NCBI RefSeq assembly: GCF_027579695.1
Contig: NC_083571.1
Span: 47,058,390-47,122,389, forward strand
Direction: 5' to 3'
DNA: 64,000 bases
Source of the DNA: Neoarius graeffei
Lineage: Eukaryota > Chordata > Actinopteri > Siluriformes > Ariidae
The notes under the pieces were generated by a model. That model worked only from the letters and a program-made list of their open reading frames with translations, was not told where the DNA came from and did not search any database. Position 1 is the first letter of the stretch. Each line of letters opens with the position of its first letter. Positions 35,616 through 47,145 of this stretch are shown here, one piece after another. A program made the translations under genes and the position numbers.

Positions 35616-36642
35616 TGCCTCCCCCCCCCCCGCTTCCCTTATATGGTTAACTCACTGTCTAACTTTCCTGTCTCTGTTAACTCACTCTCTGTTGATTAAG
35701 ACTTTTCTTGAGTGTTTCAACTTGTTGCTAGTTTCCCCATGTTCCAATGGTGTATTTATACTCTGTACTCCCCTGTGTGGAGGGAAGATATTGCATGTTG
35801 GTGTGCAATTTCTTGAGCTGTAGGTCTTCAGGTCAAGGGATTATATAGTTCGCTTTCAGTTTCAAATTCTTTTATTTTTACCTTTTTTAATTCTTGATTA
35901 CTCAGTACATGGTGAACAAAACTGACTTCATCAACAAGGATTTATTTGATTCTACTTTTAGATTTGTCCAAAAGAAAGCTGCTGTTCTGTTTCCTTTTGA
36001 ACATTAATATATTTTGTCAATTATAACAATTTACATGCCCAATATAGCCTTTTAACCTGAACTGTCTTTCTAAAAGTTATCAACTCTACCCATCATCATT
36101 TTTAATAACACAATATGAAATCTTCATCCTAGCCATGTCATATGTCAGCATAAAAGCATTTCTGACATCTCTAAGATCTCAAATAGAGATTTCTAAGCCC
36201 AGCTTGTAAAAGCAGGTGTGTAAAGGAGAAATCAATACAGCAGGAGATGTCTCTGTCACTCCGTCATAACAGTCAGGTGTTTTGGGTTTTTTTAAGGCAC
36301 AGAAACAGAAATTACAGCCTTCACAGCTTCCTAAATGCACCAGGTGCAATTCAGCGATTCGAAGATCAGCTTTTCAAACATAATAAACAGTGTGCCATAT
36401 TGTAAGACTGCACTTAACAGATATGATTTCTGTACTGTCATTGGGGATCAAATCACTGACATTTTGTCATAAACAGTATGTTAATTTTGTCTTGGGATTT
36501 GCTTATTGTTTATCTCATTTGAATGAGGGGCTCAGGTGTGATATAGAAAGCAGAAACATGGCACAAAGGATATTGACTGGATGTATAGTTATTTACTGCC
36601 CCCTTGTGGTCTGAATGAGTGCTTGGCTTTTGAAAATTAAAT
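35616..36642. other. No gene recognised
   Basis: Starts with a short C-run at 35621 and then AT-rich unique sequence. Short frames only. Confidence 0.5.
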
Positions 36643-36871
36643 CGGAAGGAGATGAGTTCAAATCCAAAACTTGCAGCGATTGCACCCTAATAAGCTTATT
36701 TATATGGTTACTCATATTAAAATGAGTGAACCTGTTGAAATGTATCACAATTTAGTTTAAGTGCAAAGGTTGCATCAAATATGCATTAATTTACAGATTT
36801 TTTTTTTCAATATCCAGCAACTTGATTTAACTGTAAAATACACCAAATTGCCACTATTATTTGATTGAAAA

Positions 36872-38184
36872 TCTCATCTCATCTCATTATCTCTAGCTGC
36901 TTTATCCTGTTCTACAGGGTCGCAGGCAAGCTGGAGCCTATCCCAGCTGACTACGGGCGAAAGGCGGGGTACACCCTGAACAAGTCGCCAGGTCATCACA
37001 GGGCTGATACACAGGCCTTGTCCACACGGCAACGGATTCAGGTGAATCTGATAAAATTGTTTATCGTTTCGGCCTGGCGTCCACACGGCACTGGCGTTTT
37101 GGGTGCCCCAAACGAAATCTTTTGAGAACGGGTTCCAGAGTGGAAAAATCTGGCAACGGCGCCATTGCGAAGTCGTCTGGATGAGTAGAACGGATTTGTT
37201 TACGATGACGTCACAACCACATGACTGTCAGTGCTTCACGCCGGATAGAAGTGTAACGAACTCGATGTGAGTTGTCAACAAATCCTATAACTTGGTTCAT
37301 GAAACGCACTTACAAAATATTTTCACTGTGAATATTTATTGTGTAATGGTGCAAAGTGAGAGAGAGAGAGAGAGAGAGTGAGAGAATAGCCCTTAGGGCA
37401 GAGTCTTTAGTCCAAACACTGCGGAAGCAGTACCAAACCACGCACCACCCGTGCGCTTTCCAAAAACAAAAACAATCCCGCCAGCAAAAATAGGAAAAAA
37501 AAAAAAGGAGCGATCTCACCTCTTCAGATGTTGGTTTAAGTCCGACAATACATTCCTCAAAAAGGGCGTAGAAGAACAAAGTAATCCATCAACGTGTAGC
37601 ATTCAATTTATTCCGGACCATTAAAGAATTCTGGAGGATATCAGAATGTTGGCGTACCGGCTTCCATCTACCCCCGTTCATTCCACTTTCCACGTCTTTC
37701 ATTTTACGCTACTGATTAATAATCAAAACTTTATGTGGCTGATGCTACAGAAGAAGGGGTTTATGCGCATGTATCTACTTCTTCTATTGTTCTGGTGTCT
37801 CCGATGGGACCGTCTTACAGCGCACGTAGAGGTGTGGCATGTGTATTGCATCATTTTCAGCAAGCGTTGCGTTGCCATATGTACCTGATATTTTACTGAT
37901 CCGTTGCCCATGTGGACGCGATATTTAAAAAAAAAATCTCGTTGCCGTGTGGATGTAGCCATAGACAGACAACCATTCACACTCACGGTCAATTTAGAGT
38001 CACCAGTTAACCTAACCTGCATGTCTTTGGACTGTGGGGGAAACCGGAGCACCTGGAGGAAACCCACGCGGACACGGGGAGAACATGCAAACTCCGCACA
38101 GAAAGGCCCTCGTCGGCCACGGGGCTTGAACCCGGACCTTCTTGCTGTGAGGCGACAGTGCTAACCACTACACCACCGTGCCGC
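36872..38184 (-). mobile_element. SINE, ATGAG-tail type, split by a hAT; left arm of an inverted duplication
   Basis: The tail side is 36872-37006 and the head side 37969-38184, with the hAT at 37015-37960 between the 8-bp repeats. The flank directly left of its tail (TTGATTGAAAA) is repeated inversely next to the SINE at 38779-39132. Confidence 0.9.
37015..37960. mobile_element. hAT-like non-autonomous element splitting a SINE
   Basis: The termini GCCTTGTCCACACGGCAAC and GTTGCCGTGTGGATGTAGCC are inverse, and the 8-bp flanks ATACACAG and ATAGACAG differ at one base. 946 bp. The interior has an AG-dinucleotide run near 37360 and no recognisable transposase. Confidence 0.82.
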
Positions 38185-38518
38185 TTTTTGCATAGTGTAA
38201 TGGATAAATTTCATTTAAAATCAAAATTATTCAAGATTTGAAGAGAAATCCATATAAGAGTCTGCGTTAAGGCTTGTGCTATGAACGGCTGATAGATGAA
38301 AAATGGTGCATTCAAAAATAAAATCTTAAAAACAGCCATTAAACATAACAGTAAACGTCATTAATACAAATGAGATACGTTAATCAATAAACCTTTTATC
38401 ACCATTATAAAAAAAAAAATCAATCCCATATACAGCAGCAACTATCTGATAAAATTATTAGATTTATGGCACAGTTAATGGAGATGGTACAAAAAATAAA
38501 AAGTTAAGCATTTATACA

Positions 38519-38770
38519 GCAATGTGGTGTAGTGGTTAGTGCTGTTGCCTCACAGCAAGAAAGTTCTGGGTTTGAACCTCACGGCCGGCGAGGGCCTTTC
38601 TGTGTGGAGTTTGCATATTCTCCCCGTGTCTGTGTGGGTTTCCTCCAGGTGCTCTGGTTTCCTCCACAGTCCAATGACATGCAGATTTGGTAAAATACCC
38701 AGCTACTGGGGTTGTACAAGACAGTGCATACTTAGTGCCGGTCCCAAGCCCGAATAGATTGGGGACGGTT
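38519..38770 (+). mobile_element. Chimeric SINE fragment with GTGCCGGTCCCAAGCCC tail
   Basis: The head and core of the common SINE pass at about 38690 into AGCTACTGGGGTTGTACAAG, GTGCCGGTCCCAAGCCCGAA and GGTTGCGTCAG. This is the tail module that also precedes the hAT at 41024. It suggests another tail exchange. Confidence 0.65.
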
Positions 38771-38778
38771 GCGTCAGA

Positions 38779-39132
38779 GGCAGCACGGTGGTGTAATGGT
38801 TAGCACTGTCACCTCACAGCAAGAAGGTTCTGGGTTCTGTGTGGAGTTTGCATGTTCTCCCCATGTCTGTGTGGGTTTCATCCGGGTGCTCTGGTTTCCC
38901 CCACAGTCCACAGACATGCAGGTTAGGTTAACTGGTGACTCTAAATTGACCGTAGGTGTGAATGTGAGTGTGAATGGTTGTCTGTGTCTATGTGTCAGCC
39001 CTGTGATGACCTGGCGACTTGTCCAGGGTGTACCCCGCCTTTCGCCCGTAGTCAGCTGGGATAGGCTCCAGCTTGCCTGCGACCCTGTAGAACAGGATAA
39101 AGTGACTACAGATAATGAGATGAGATGAGATT
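38779..39132 (+). mobile_element. SINE, ATGAG-tail type; right arm of an inverted duplication
   Basis: The body has lost the segment after the B-box (GGTTCTGGGTTCTGTGTGG). The tail GATAATGAGATGAGATGAG is followed by TTTTCAATCAAATAATAG, the inverse of the sequence next to 36872. Confidence 0.9.
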
Positions 39133-39453
39133 TTCAATCAAATAATAGTGGCAATTTGGTGTATTTTACAGTTAAATCAAGTTGCTGGATATTGAAAAAA
39201 AATTATCTGTAAATTAATGCATATTTGATGCAACCTTTGCACTTTTTAAACTAAATTGTGATGCATTTCAACGGATTCACTTATTTTAATATGAGTAACC
39301 ATATAAATAAGCTTATTAGGGTGCAATCGCTGCACGTTTTGGATTTGAACTCATCTCCTTCCGACTAATTGGTGGCTTTAAATTGACCGTAGGTGTGAAT
39401 GTGAATGTTTGTTTGTCAGCCCTGTGATGACCTGGTGATTTGTCCAGGGTGTA

Positions 39454-40899
39454 GGGGAGAGCGGGGTAAGATGAGCCAGGGGGTAAGATGAGCCACCCCC
39501 TGTTTCTAAGAAACAGTAAACAAATGTGACCATGTGACCACATTCAAAGGGGGCCGGGACCATTTACTTACACTTGTGGAGAGGAGCACCACATGTCAAA
39601 CTAAGTGAGGGACATATTTATAAAAATGTGTTTTTGTGCTTTCTAAGTCAATTCCATGTTTGTCCACAGTGAAGATGATTTAGAGAAGACAAAAGTAGAA
39701 TAATATTTAGACACATTAGGGTTAAGTTAGTGGCTTTCTAAGCTATGATATGAATGCTAATAAAAATAATTTTGATTAGCCTAATCCCCTTTATTAGCAT
39801 TTTTCTACAAAATGGTGGCCATGGGGTAAGATGAGCCATTAGATGTGGGGCAAGTTGAGCCACTGGCTCAACTTACCCCATTGGTGGCTGAGCTTACCCA
39901 ATATGGATGACACTTAAGTTTTCACATTTACTGGTCATATATGACAACAACATATATATATATATGACATCAGATGAGGAAGACCAGTTGTTAGATGTGG
40001 GGGATTATGTTGTGGCAAAATACACGGGGAAGAAGAAAGTGCATTTCTTCATTGGCCAGATAATCAAATTGGATGTCTTCGAAATAGAGGCAAGATTTCT
40101 CAAAAGAAGCCGGTCATGCCATGGCTCTGCAAGAAAGCCAACCTTTGTCTTCAAAGAGAAAGATGAGGCTGTCCTGTCAAGACAGGATATTGTGAAAAAA
40201 TTGCCCCGCCCCTTTACTGTTGGGGGGACAGCACGGAGGGAGAGGCAAATGGTGTTCCCTTGCCATTTGAACGCTTGGAACATTGAATAATGATGAAATG
40301 ATTGAATGATTGATGGAATGATTGCTGCATGTTTTAGCAATGTTTTAACCTACTGAAAGAAATAAGATTTTTTTGGCACTGTTCTACTGTTTTAGTAATT
40401 TCTATAATATAGTATATCTCTCATTCCCTCTCTAACCATCCCTCTTTCTATCTATCTACGCATATCTCTCTCTCTATCCATCTATCTATCCCTCCCTATC
40501 TATCCCTATCTATCCCTCGTTCTATCACCTCTCTCTTCATCTCCCCTTCTCTATGCAACGGCCCTATCCCCCACTTGATTGACTTGACTTGATTCATTGA
40601 TTGCATTTCTAATAATAAAAGTTGTTTACTTTGTTAACCTAACATGTTTTGTGTTGGCTCAATTTACCCCACACAGTGGCTCATCTTACCCTGTGCATGA
40701 GGTAAGTTGAGCCACTTGACATTTTTTTTTCAAGAGGTAATATCACTCTAACCATAAGAGCTTATCAATTATGTTTTGCTCAGATAGTAACAGTACACTT
40801 TGAAATTTGGTATGGTGTGTAGACTGGAAGCAAAAATGGCTTTAACATGTAGTTATGATGAAAAATGTAAAAAGTGGCTCATCTTACCCCACTCTCCCC
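39454..40899 (+). mobile_element. Pogo-like non-autonomous DNA element inserted in a SINE
   Basis: The ends GGGGAGAGCGGGGTAAGATG and CATCTTACCCCACTCTCCCC are inverse and the TA of the SINE motif GTGTACCCCG is duplicated (39452-39453, 40900-40901). Extra copies of GGGGTAAGATGAGCCA and GGCTCAACTTACCCC recur inside at 39482, 39825, 39850 and 40670. The TA target and element type suggest Tc1/mariner-pogo. It retains one protein-coding block (next entry) but no DDE domain. Confidence 0.85.
39964..40290 (+). pseudogene. C-terminal exon of a pogo-like transposase (remnant)
   Basis: The frame reads MTSDEEDQLLDVGDYVVAKY, TGKKKVHFFIGQIIKL and FVFKEKDEAVLSRQDIVKKL before a stop. The pattern of an acidic start, a GDYVVAKY-like strand and a later FxxKEKD segment resembles the small chromatin-like C-terminal domain at the end of many fish pogo/jerky-type transposases. 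The frame can extend left to 39907, but the ATG there lies in AT-rich sequence, and ACATCAG just inside could be a splice acceptor. The upstream catalytic part is absent. Confidence 0.55.
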
Positions 40900-41023
40900 T
40901 ACCCCGCGTCTCACCCATAGTCAGCTGGGATAGGCTCCAGCTTGCCTGCGACCCTGCACAGGATAAGTGGTTATGGATAATGGATGGATGGGTTGCATCA
41001 GGAAGGGCATCCTGTGTAAAACC

Positions 41024-41844
41024 CAATGTTGTAGTCGAGTCACTAAACCTCAAGTCTGACTCCAGTCTCAAGTCCCCAGTGTTCAAGTCTGAGTCAAATC
41101 CAAGTCATTAAAGAAAATTTCGAGTTGAGTCCACTGTTGATCCAAGTCGAGTCCAAGAACAAGACTCCAACCGCACCATTTGACGGTGGCTCTTGCTGCC
41201 TTTATGTGAAAGCGTCTCTGCTACTGTGTTGGACTAACGTTACTGCTTGACTGCCCCATTTTAGTGAATAGGCTACAGATAAAAAGCTAGTTCATCACTT
41301 AGCAAGCCCCGCCTACTATCAACAGGGCAAATAACATGAGAGAGGGTTAACACTAGCTAGTTCATCAGTCAGCAAGCAAACCTCACTATCAACAGTGCAA
41401 TGAACATAGCGTGTCACTTTCTTCTCTGGGTGGAGTCTTACCAAATGACGATTGAAGTTCGAGGTTGTCCCCGTCGTCTTCTCGATAGTTCTTCAACATA
41501 TGGAACATATAGCAGTGCATTTTTTTCCCACTGCACGAGAAGTCTGCATAAGCAAAGCGGACAATCCTAGGGGCTTCTCTCCAGGCATTTTGGCCCCATT
41601 AATGTTAATTTGTTCCTGAACATGACGTATAAACAGGTGAATGTGCCTTCTCTTGCATGAAATTAGTATAAAAATTAATGTAGATATAAATATCTTATGG
41701 CAAATTATTATGGCATGTTACAAAAAAAAAAAATCCGAGTCCTCGTCTCCAATTTACGAGTCCAAGTCATCAGTGCTCAAGTCCAAGTCAAGTCACGAGT
41801 CCTTAAAATTAGGGCATGAGTCAGACTCGAGTACTCCAAGCCTG
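41024..41844 (-). mobile_element. hAT element with perfect 8-bp duplication
   Basis: An 821-bp element beginning CAATGTTGTAGTCGAGTC and ending CTCCAAGCCTG, flanked on both sides by GTAAAACC (41016-41023, 41845-41852). It is related in inverse orientation to 2210-3093, with the same runs of AAGTC/GAGTC near both ends. It sits inside the tail of another retroelement, whose sequence continues across the duplication. Confidence 0.88.
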
Positions 41845-41852
41845 GTAAAACC

Positions 41853-43844
41853 TATACCAAATCTGATATGTGGAGCATAAATTGGATGATCTGCTGTGGC
41901 AAGCCCTAAGGGCAGCAGCTAAAAGAAGAAGAAGATTCATATAACTATTGTCTTTTTTCAAAAATGTATTCTGTATGTTAAAAAAAATGCAGCAATATGA
42001 TGTTTATAAATGGAGAAATCAAAATAAAAAAATTCACCATTTTGTGCTGTGCTGCCTGGCTTTAATTAAGGAATGAGTTAATTCATTCATTCATTTTAAT
42101 ATTTCTTTCATTAGCATATGGGAACTGTTAGAAATACCTTGTGAATGTAACTGATTCTGGAGCCATAGTAAATCATCCATTACCCTAGAAACATTCAGGA
42201 TACAAAAAAAAAAATTGCACGTAAAGATAATGATCTATGAAAATTAACATCCCCTCTCCCAAGCATTAATTGAAATCAGGTTATTCAGATTTGGGAGAAT
42301 GGAGACCATTTGTTCGTTCACTTGTCTCTTCCTCACCTCCAGTCATTTTAATGAAATTTGAGTGGGATTAGTACGCAGGTAGATATCTAAATTTGGCAAC
42401 AGTTAAATGACTCTGTCTCTCCATCCCAAAGGCAGAGAAATGATTTATTCACAGTGCATAACTAATTAAGACACACACACACACACATGCAGACACACAA
42501 TGTGTTTGTTCTTCACAGGCTTGCAAGCGAGAAATCGTCATTGTAAGTCACAGAACTGAAGCATGTAATAAACTCTAATAATACTCACTAATCACAACAG
42601 CTTTTACAACGAGGCCCTCTGTAGCCTCGGATTCTTGTTTTTGTCTGACGCTGTGTGACAAGCTGTGCTTTCTGAGATGCTTTTCTGCTCACGTTTGTAA
42701 AGACTGATTACTTGATTATTTAATGTAGTCTTGCTATCAGCTCTGAACCAATCCGGCCATCTCTCATCAATCCTCTCTCATCAACAAGGCGTCTCTGCCT
42801 GTAGAACTGCTGCTTACTGGATGTTTTTTGTTGTTCATGTGATTCTGAGTAAACTCTAGAGACCGTTGTGTATGAAAATCCCAGAAGATCAGCAGTTTGC
42901 AACCCTGTTTGTGATCCATCCTGACCCTGCCCAGGATAAACCAATGAATGAATAAATGAATGGTATAACATGAATAAAACATTTGGTATTGAGTAAGTAA
43001 AACCAAAATGCAACAGCTTATTAAAATCAGTGTTTTTTAGCTTTCGTTTTAAATCCAAGCCTATTACTAAGACCTCAATAATGGGAATCTAGGGAATGGA
43101 ATATCAGTAAGTATTGGGTTTCAGAGCCACCACTTTTGTTCCTCTTGAACACAAATACACGAAAGACCAAACGCCTTTCAAGCCTATTTGACGTTTCCAG
43201 GTCACACCAGGAATGGAGTCTCTTTTGATCGTTGTTCCAAACAGACCGCTGGAAGGGTTCGTTTTCATTTTGTTGCCTCAATTCGTATCAGAACTCCCAG
43301 CTGAAGCGATGTGTGTCTGAGCACTGGAACCCAGGAGATAAACGTGCATAAATTTAGTCTGACATGACTGAGCTGAAATCTCCTCAGTGGGTAGCAGGGT
43401 AACTATTGTCCGGGGCGAAGTGGCCTTAATGATGACCGGAGAGACCTGGGATGTAAATGTGGCAAATGTTTGTCCTAATTTGGTGGGATTTATGTGGCAT
43501 TAAAAATGGGGACAATGTCCCAAAATAATTTTGAATCTTGTCTTTGGTTACTTTTCTGCATGCCTGCATCTCATGATTTTAACGATAATAACCACAACAG
43601 TCTTTTGAGATAACTTTTCTTTTGGCAGTTTAAGCCTCAGTTGTTGGTGAAGTTATGGCACAGACTTTAGTCTCAGTGCCCATCTGTACTCCCAAAAACA
43701 ACTGGCACAGTGAATACCCCTGTTGCATAATGCATAATAGTAACAAAGCACATCCTTTCAACAGTTTAATAATTTAATAGTTTAATTATGTATAAGCCTG
43801 CTATCTGGTGTCACTGATAACATGTCCCATTATCCAGTGTCGTC
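41853..43844. other. Mostly unique sequence with one Tc1 fragment
   Basis: 41853-41935 is a retroelement tail ending in an AAGAAGAAG run. 42050-42700 and 42960-43840 show no motif. A (CA)n run is at about 42472-42486. Confidence 0.5.
42720..42905 (-). mobile_element. Tc1-like transposase fragment (family F)
   Basis: The minus strand reads GLQTADLLGFSYTTVSRVYS, then EQQKTSSKQQF and RRLVDERG. This is the helix-turn-helix region of a known fish Tc1 group (ADLLGFSRTTVSRVY). No terminal repeats or catalytic region are present. Confidence 0.8.
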
Positions 43845-46110
43845 CCCCCCTCAGTGTTGTTTCATTGTTCCAGTGTTGCTTTAGTGTTGCTTCAGTGCTG
43901 CATCATTGTCGTTTTAGTGGTGTTGCCATGTTATTTTAGTGGGTTTTCTTAGGTAGTTTTGGTGTTATTTCAGTGTTGTTTTAGTGTTGTTTCAGTGTTG
44001 CTTTCGTGTTGTTTTAATGTTGTTTTAGTGGTGTTTCAGGGTTGTTTTGGTGTTCCTTTAGTGTTTTAGTGTTGCTTCAGTATTGCATCATTGTTGTTAC
44101 CTCACCCACGACAGAGTCAGCACGGCAAGGTATTGTAATCAGTTTGGTTTATTGGTTTGCGTGTGTGTCAGTCTTAACAATCTAGCGTCTAGACGGTTGC
44201 ACCATCTCATCTCATCTCATTATCTTGACTTCAAATTTTCAGGGTAGGTGGGCAATGGTCCATAGATTACCTGATTAAATTTTGGGAGTAATCGGGTCAA
44301 GGTGAAGGTCAAGGTACAGGAAAGGTCAACCTTTCGGTCAAAATAAATTTTCCATTATAACTCAAAAACTGTTGCCGATAGACAGATGTTTACTATTATG
44401 AGCATATAGGAAGTCCCATATGGCCTTTCATTTGGCACCATGATCTTTGACCTTGAGTGACCCTGAAAGGTCAAACTTTAGTGTTGTTCAAGGTCACGGA
44501 TTTACAGAGGGCTGTAACTTGAAAACAGTTGATGGTAGACAGATATTTACCATTATCAACTTGTAGGAAGTGCCATATGGCCTTTCATTTGGCACCCTGA
44601 CCTTTGACCTTGAATGACTTTGAAATGTCAAACTCAAGGTCATGGATTTTCATAGGACTATAACCTGACAGCTGATGATTGAGAAATATTACCATTATCA
44701 ACATATAGATATAAAATAAGTGCTGCCGGGTGAGGTTTGTTTTGCCTGGCAACACTTGTTTTAGTGGTGTTTTAGTGTTGTTTCAGTATTGTTTTGGTGT
44801 TTTCGTGTTGTTTCAGTGCTGCTTTGGTGTTGCTTCCATGCTGCGTCATTGTTGCTTTAGTGCTGCATCATTGTTTGTGTTGCTTCAGTGTTGTTTCAGT
44901 GTTGCTTTCGTGTTGTTTCAGTGTTGCTTTAGTGTTGCTTCAGTGTTGCTTTTGTAGTGTTTCAGTGTTGCTTTTGTAGTGTTTCAGTGTTGCTTTTGTA
45001 GTGTTTCAGTGTTGTTTCAGTGTTGCTTTAGTGTTGTTTCAGTGTTGCTTTAGTAGTGTTTCAGTGTTGCTTTAGCGTTGTTTCAGGGCTGCTTCATTGT
45101 TGCTTTAGTGTTGTTTCAGTGTTGCTTCAGTGTTGCTTTTGTAGTGTTTCAGTGTTGCTTTAGTGTTGTTTCAGTGTTGCTTTAGTGTTGTTTCAGTGTT
45201 GTTTCATTGTTGCTTTAGTGTTGCTTTAGTGTTGTTTCAGTGTTGTTTCGGTGTTGCTTCAGTGTTGCTTTAGTAGTGTTTCAGTGTTGCTTCAGGGCTG
45301 CTTTAATGTTGTTTCAGTGTTGCTTTAATGTTGTTTCAGTGTTCCTTCAGTGTTGCTTTAGTGTTGTTTCAGTGTTGCTTTAATGTTGTTTCAGTGTTCC
45401 TTCAGTGTTGCTTTAGTGTTGTTTTAGTGTTGTTTCAGTGTTGCTTTAATGTTGTTTCAGTGTTCCTTCAGTGTTGCTTTAGTGTTGTTTCAGTGTTGCT
45501 TTAGTAGTGTTTCAGTGTTGTTTTAGTGTTGCTTCAGTGTTGCTGTAATGTTGTTTCAGTGTTGCTTTAGTGTTGCTTCAGGGCTGCTTCATTGTTACTT
45601 CAGTGTTGCTTTAGTGTTGTTTCAGTGTTGCTTTAATGTTGTTTCAGTGTTGCTTTAGTGTTGCTTCGGTGTTACTTTAGTGTTGCTTCGGTGTTACTTT
45701 AGTGTTGTTTCAGTGTTGCTTTAGTGTTGCTTCAGGACAGCTTCAGGGCTGCTTCATTATTTTAGTAGTGTTTTGCTGTTTCTTTAGTGGTGTTTCAGTG
45801 TTGCTCTAGTGTTGGTTTAGCTGTTGTTTCAGTGTTGTTTTATTGTTGCTTTAGCGTTGCTTCAGGGTGGCTTCATTGTTGTTTTTAGTGGTGTTTTGGT
45901 GTTGTTTCACTCTTGCTTCAGTCTTGCATCAGTGCTAATTTAGTGTTTTTTCAGTGTCCCTTCATTTCTAGTTTAGTGTTGCTTCATTGTGGTCTCGGTG
46001 TTGCGTCAGTGTTATTTTTTCTGGTGATTCACCATTGCTCCTGTGGTGTATTTTTTTTCCCATTGCTGCTTCACTGTCATTTTGGTGATGCTTCATTATT
46101 GTTTTGTATT
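43845..46110. repeat. 11-bp minisatellite, consensus GTGTTGYTTYA
   Basis: The unit GTGTTGCTTTA / GTGTTGTTTCA is tandemly repeated for about 1.6 kb, with substitutions and rare indels (TAGTAGTGTTTCA variants). It is broken by the insertion at 44100-44745 and decays towards both edges. Frames through it are Cys/Phe/Val repeats and are not genes. Confidence 0.93.
44100..44745. repeat. Inserted repeat with tandem segments rich in AGGTCA half-sites
   Basis: Bounded by CCTCACCC and GGGTGAGG. Internally a segment of about 165 bp is repeated at least twice (ATATGGCCTTTCATTTGGCA at about 44416 and 44576), each with a TGA(C/T)CTTTGACCTTGA stretch. It interrupts the 11-bp minisatellite. Confidence 0.75.
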
Positions 46111-46488
46111 GCTTCTGTCATACTAGATTTTTACTAGATATGAGAGTCCTCTTTTAAGTCCGCATTAACTTTTTTTGTTTTTACCAGTTTGAGTTTGCTA
46201 GTCTTGAAAATGATGTAGGAAGCCATGAAATAAAATATACGCATGCTTTCAGGCACGGTCAAGGACCATCCTTTTCCTCACAGACTTTAAGATACAAGTG
46301 AAAAATGTCATTCAGCAAAGCAATTTTTAGCTTTTGTAAAAGACAACACTGATTTAGTAAAATCTCAAATAAAATTCTTGATTGTATACATTTTTAGAGG
46401 GCTTTCAAAACTACTAGCTGATGTTTTGATTGATTTATAAAGAATAATTTCAAAAATCTTTAAATTAGGTTTGTATATGTTGCAGTAG

Positions 46489-46859
46489 GGGCGGCACGGT
46501 GGTGTAGTGGTTAGCGCTGTCGCCTCACAGCAAGAAGGTCCTGGGTTCGAGCCCCGGGGCCGGCGAGGGCCCTTCTGTGTGGAGTTTGCATGTTCTCCCC
46601 GTGTCCGCGTGGGTTTCCTCCGGGTGCTCCGGTTTCCCCCACAGTCCAAAGACATGCAGGTTAGGTTAACTGGTGACTCTAAATTGACCGTAGGTGTGAG
46701 TGTGAATGGTTGTCTGTGTCTATGTGTCAGCCCTGTGATGACCTGGCGACTTGTCCAGGGTGTACCCCGCCTTTCGCCCGTAGTCAGCTGGGATAGGCTC
46801 CAGCTTGCCTGCGACCCTGTAGAAGGATAAAGCGGCTAGAGATAATGAGATGAGATGAG
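46489..46859 (+). mobile_element. Young tRNA-headed SINE, ATGAG-tail type
   Basis: Near-consensus copy, with B-box GGTTCGAGCCCC. Flanked by perfect 12-bp duplication ATGTTGCAGTAG (46477-46488, 46860-46871). It is the best reference copy in the window. Confidence 0.95.
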
Positions 46860-46950
46860 ATGTTGCAGTAGGAAGTTCAGATTTGAAAGCGATCCACCTG
46901 ATTACAGTATTTTAAGATCCTGATGCTTAATTTTGAGAAATGTTCTTTTT

Positions 46951-47145
46951 ATTCAATTCAATTCAATACAGTTTTATAAAGCACTTTTTAACAATGGACA
47001 TTGTCACAAAGCAGCTTTACAGAAATCCGAATATAAATTGAAATTGAAATTTTAAATTTATTTTTAATGAGCACGCTAGACGCTAGAGTGGCGAGGAAAA
47101 ACTCCCTTGAGATAACATGAGGAAGAAACCTCGAGTGAAACCAAA
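46951..47145. repeat. Interspersed fish repeat (CAATTCAATT start)
   Basis: CAATTCAATTCAATACAG, CACAAAGCAGCTTTACAGAA and GGAAAAACTCCCTTGAGA follow the order of a short repeat I know from many fish genomes. The class is unknown to me. Confidence 0.55.

Larger units (their letters stand above)
36643..39363. repeat. Large inverted duplication
   Basis: CGGAAGGAGATGAGTTCAAA at the left and its inverse at 39344-39363 start two arms. Each arm has about 230 bp of non-repeat sequence and a SINE in opposite orientation. The spacer (about 38185-38778) holds a third, chimeric SINE. The left arm later received a hAT. Confidence 0.9.
39367..40989 (+). mobile_element. SINE 3' half split by a pogo-like element
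   Basis: CTAATTGGTGGCTTTAAATT to CCAGGGTGTA lies left of 39454, and CCCCGCGTCTCACCCATAG to GGATAATGGATGG right of 40899. The head is missing: the inverted duplication ends exactly where the SINE begins. Confidence 0.88.

Noticed and set aside
44730..46137. Open frames rich in Cys, Phe and Val
   Set aside because: They are translations of the 11-bp minisatellite; no start context or family motif.
46507..46830. Repeated proteins of the VASQQEGPGFEPRGRRGPF type, also at 18115, 38769, 55149 and elsewhere
   Set aside because: These are translations of SINE copies in various frames.
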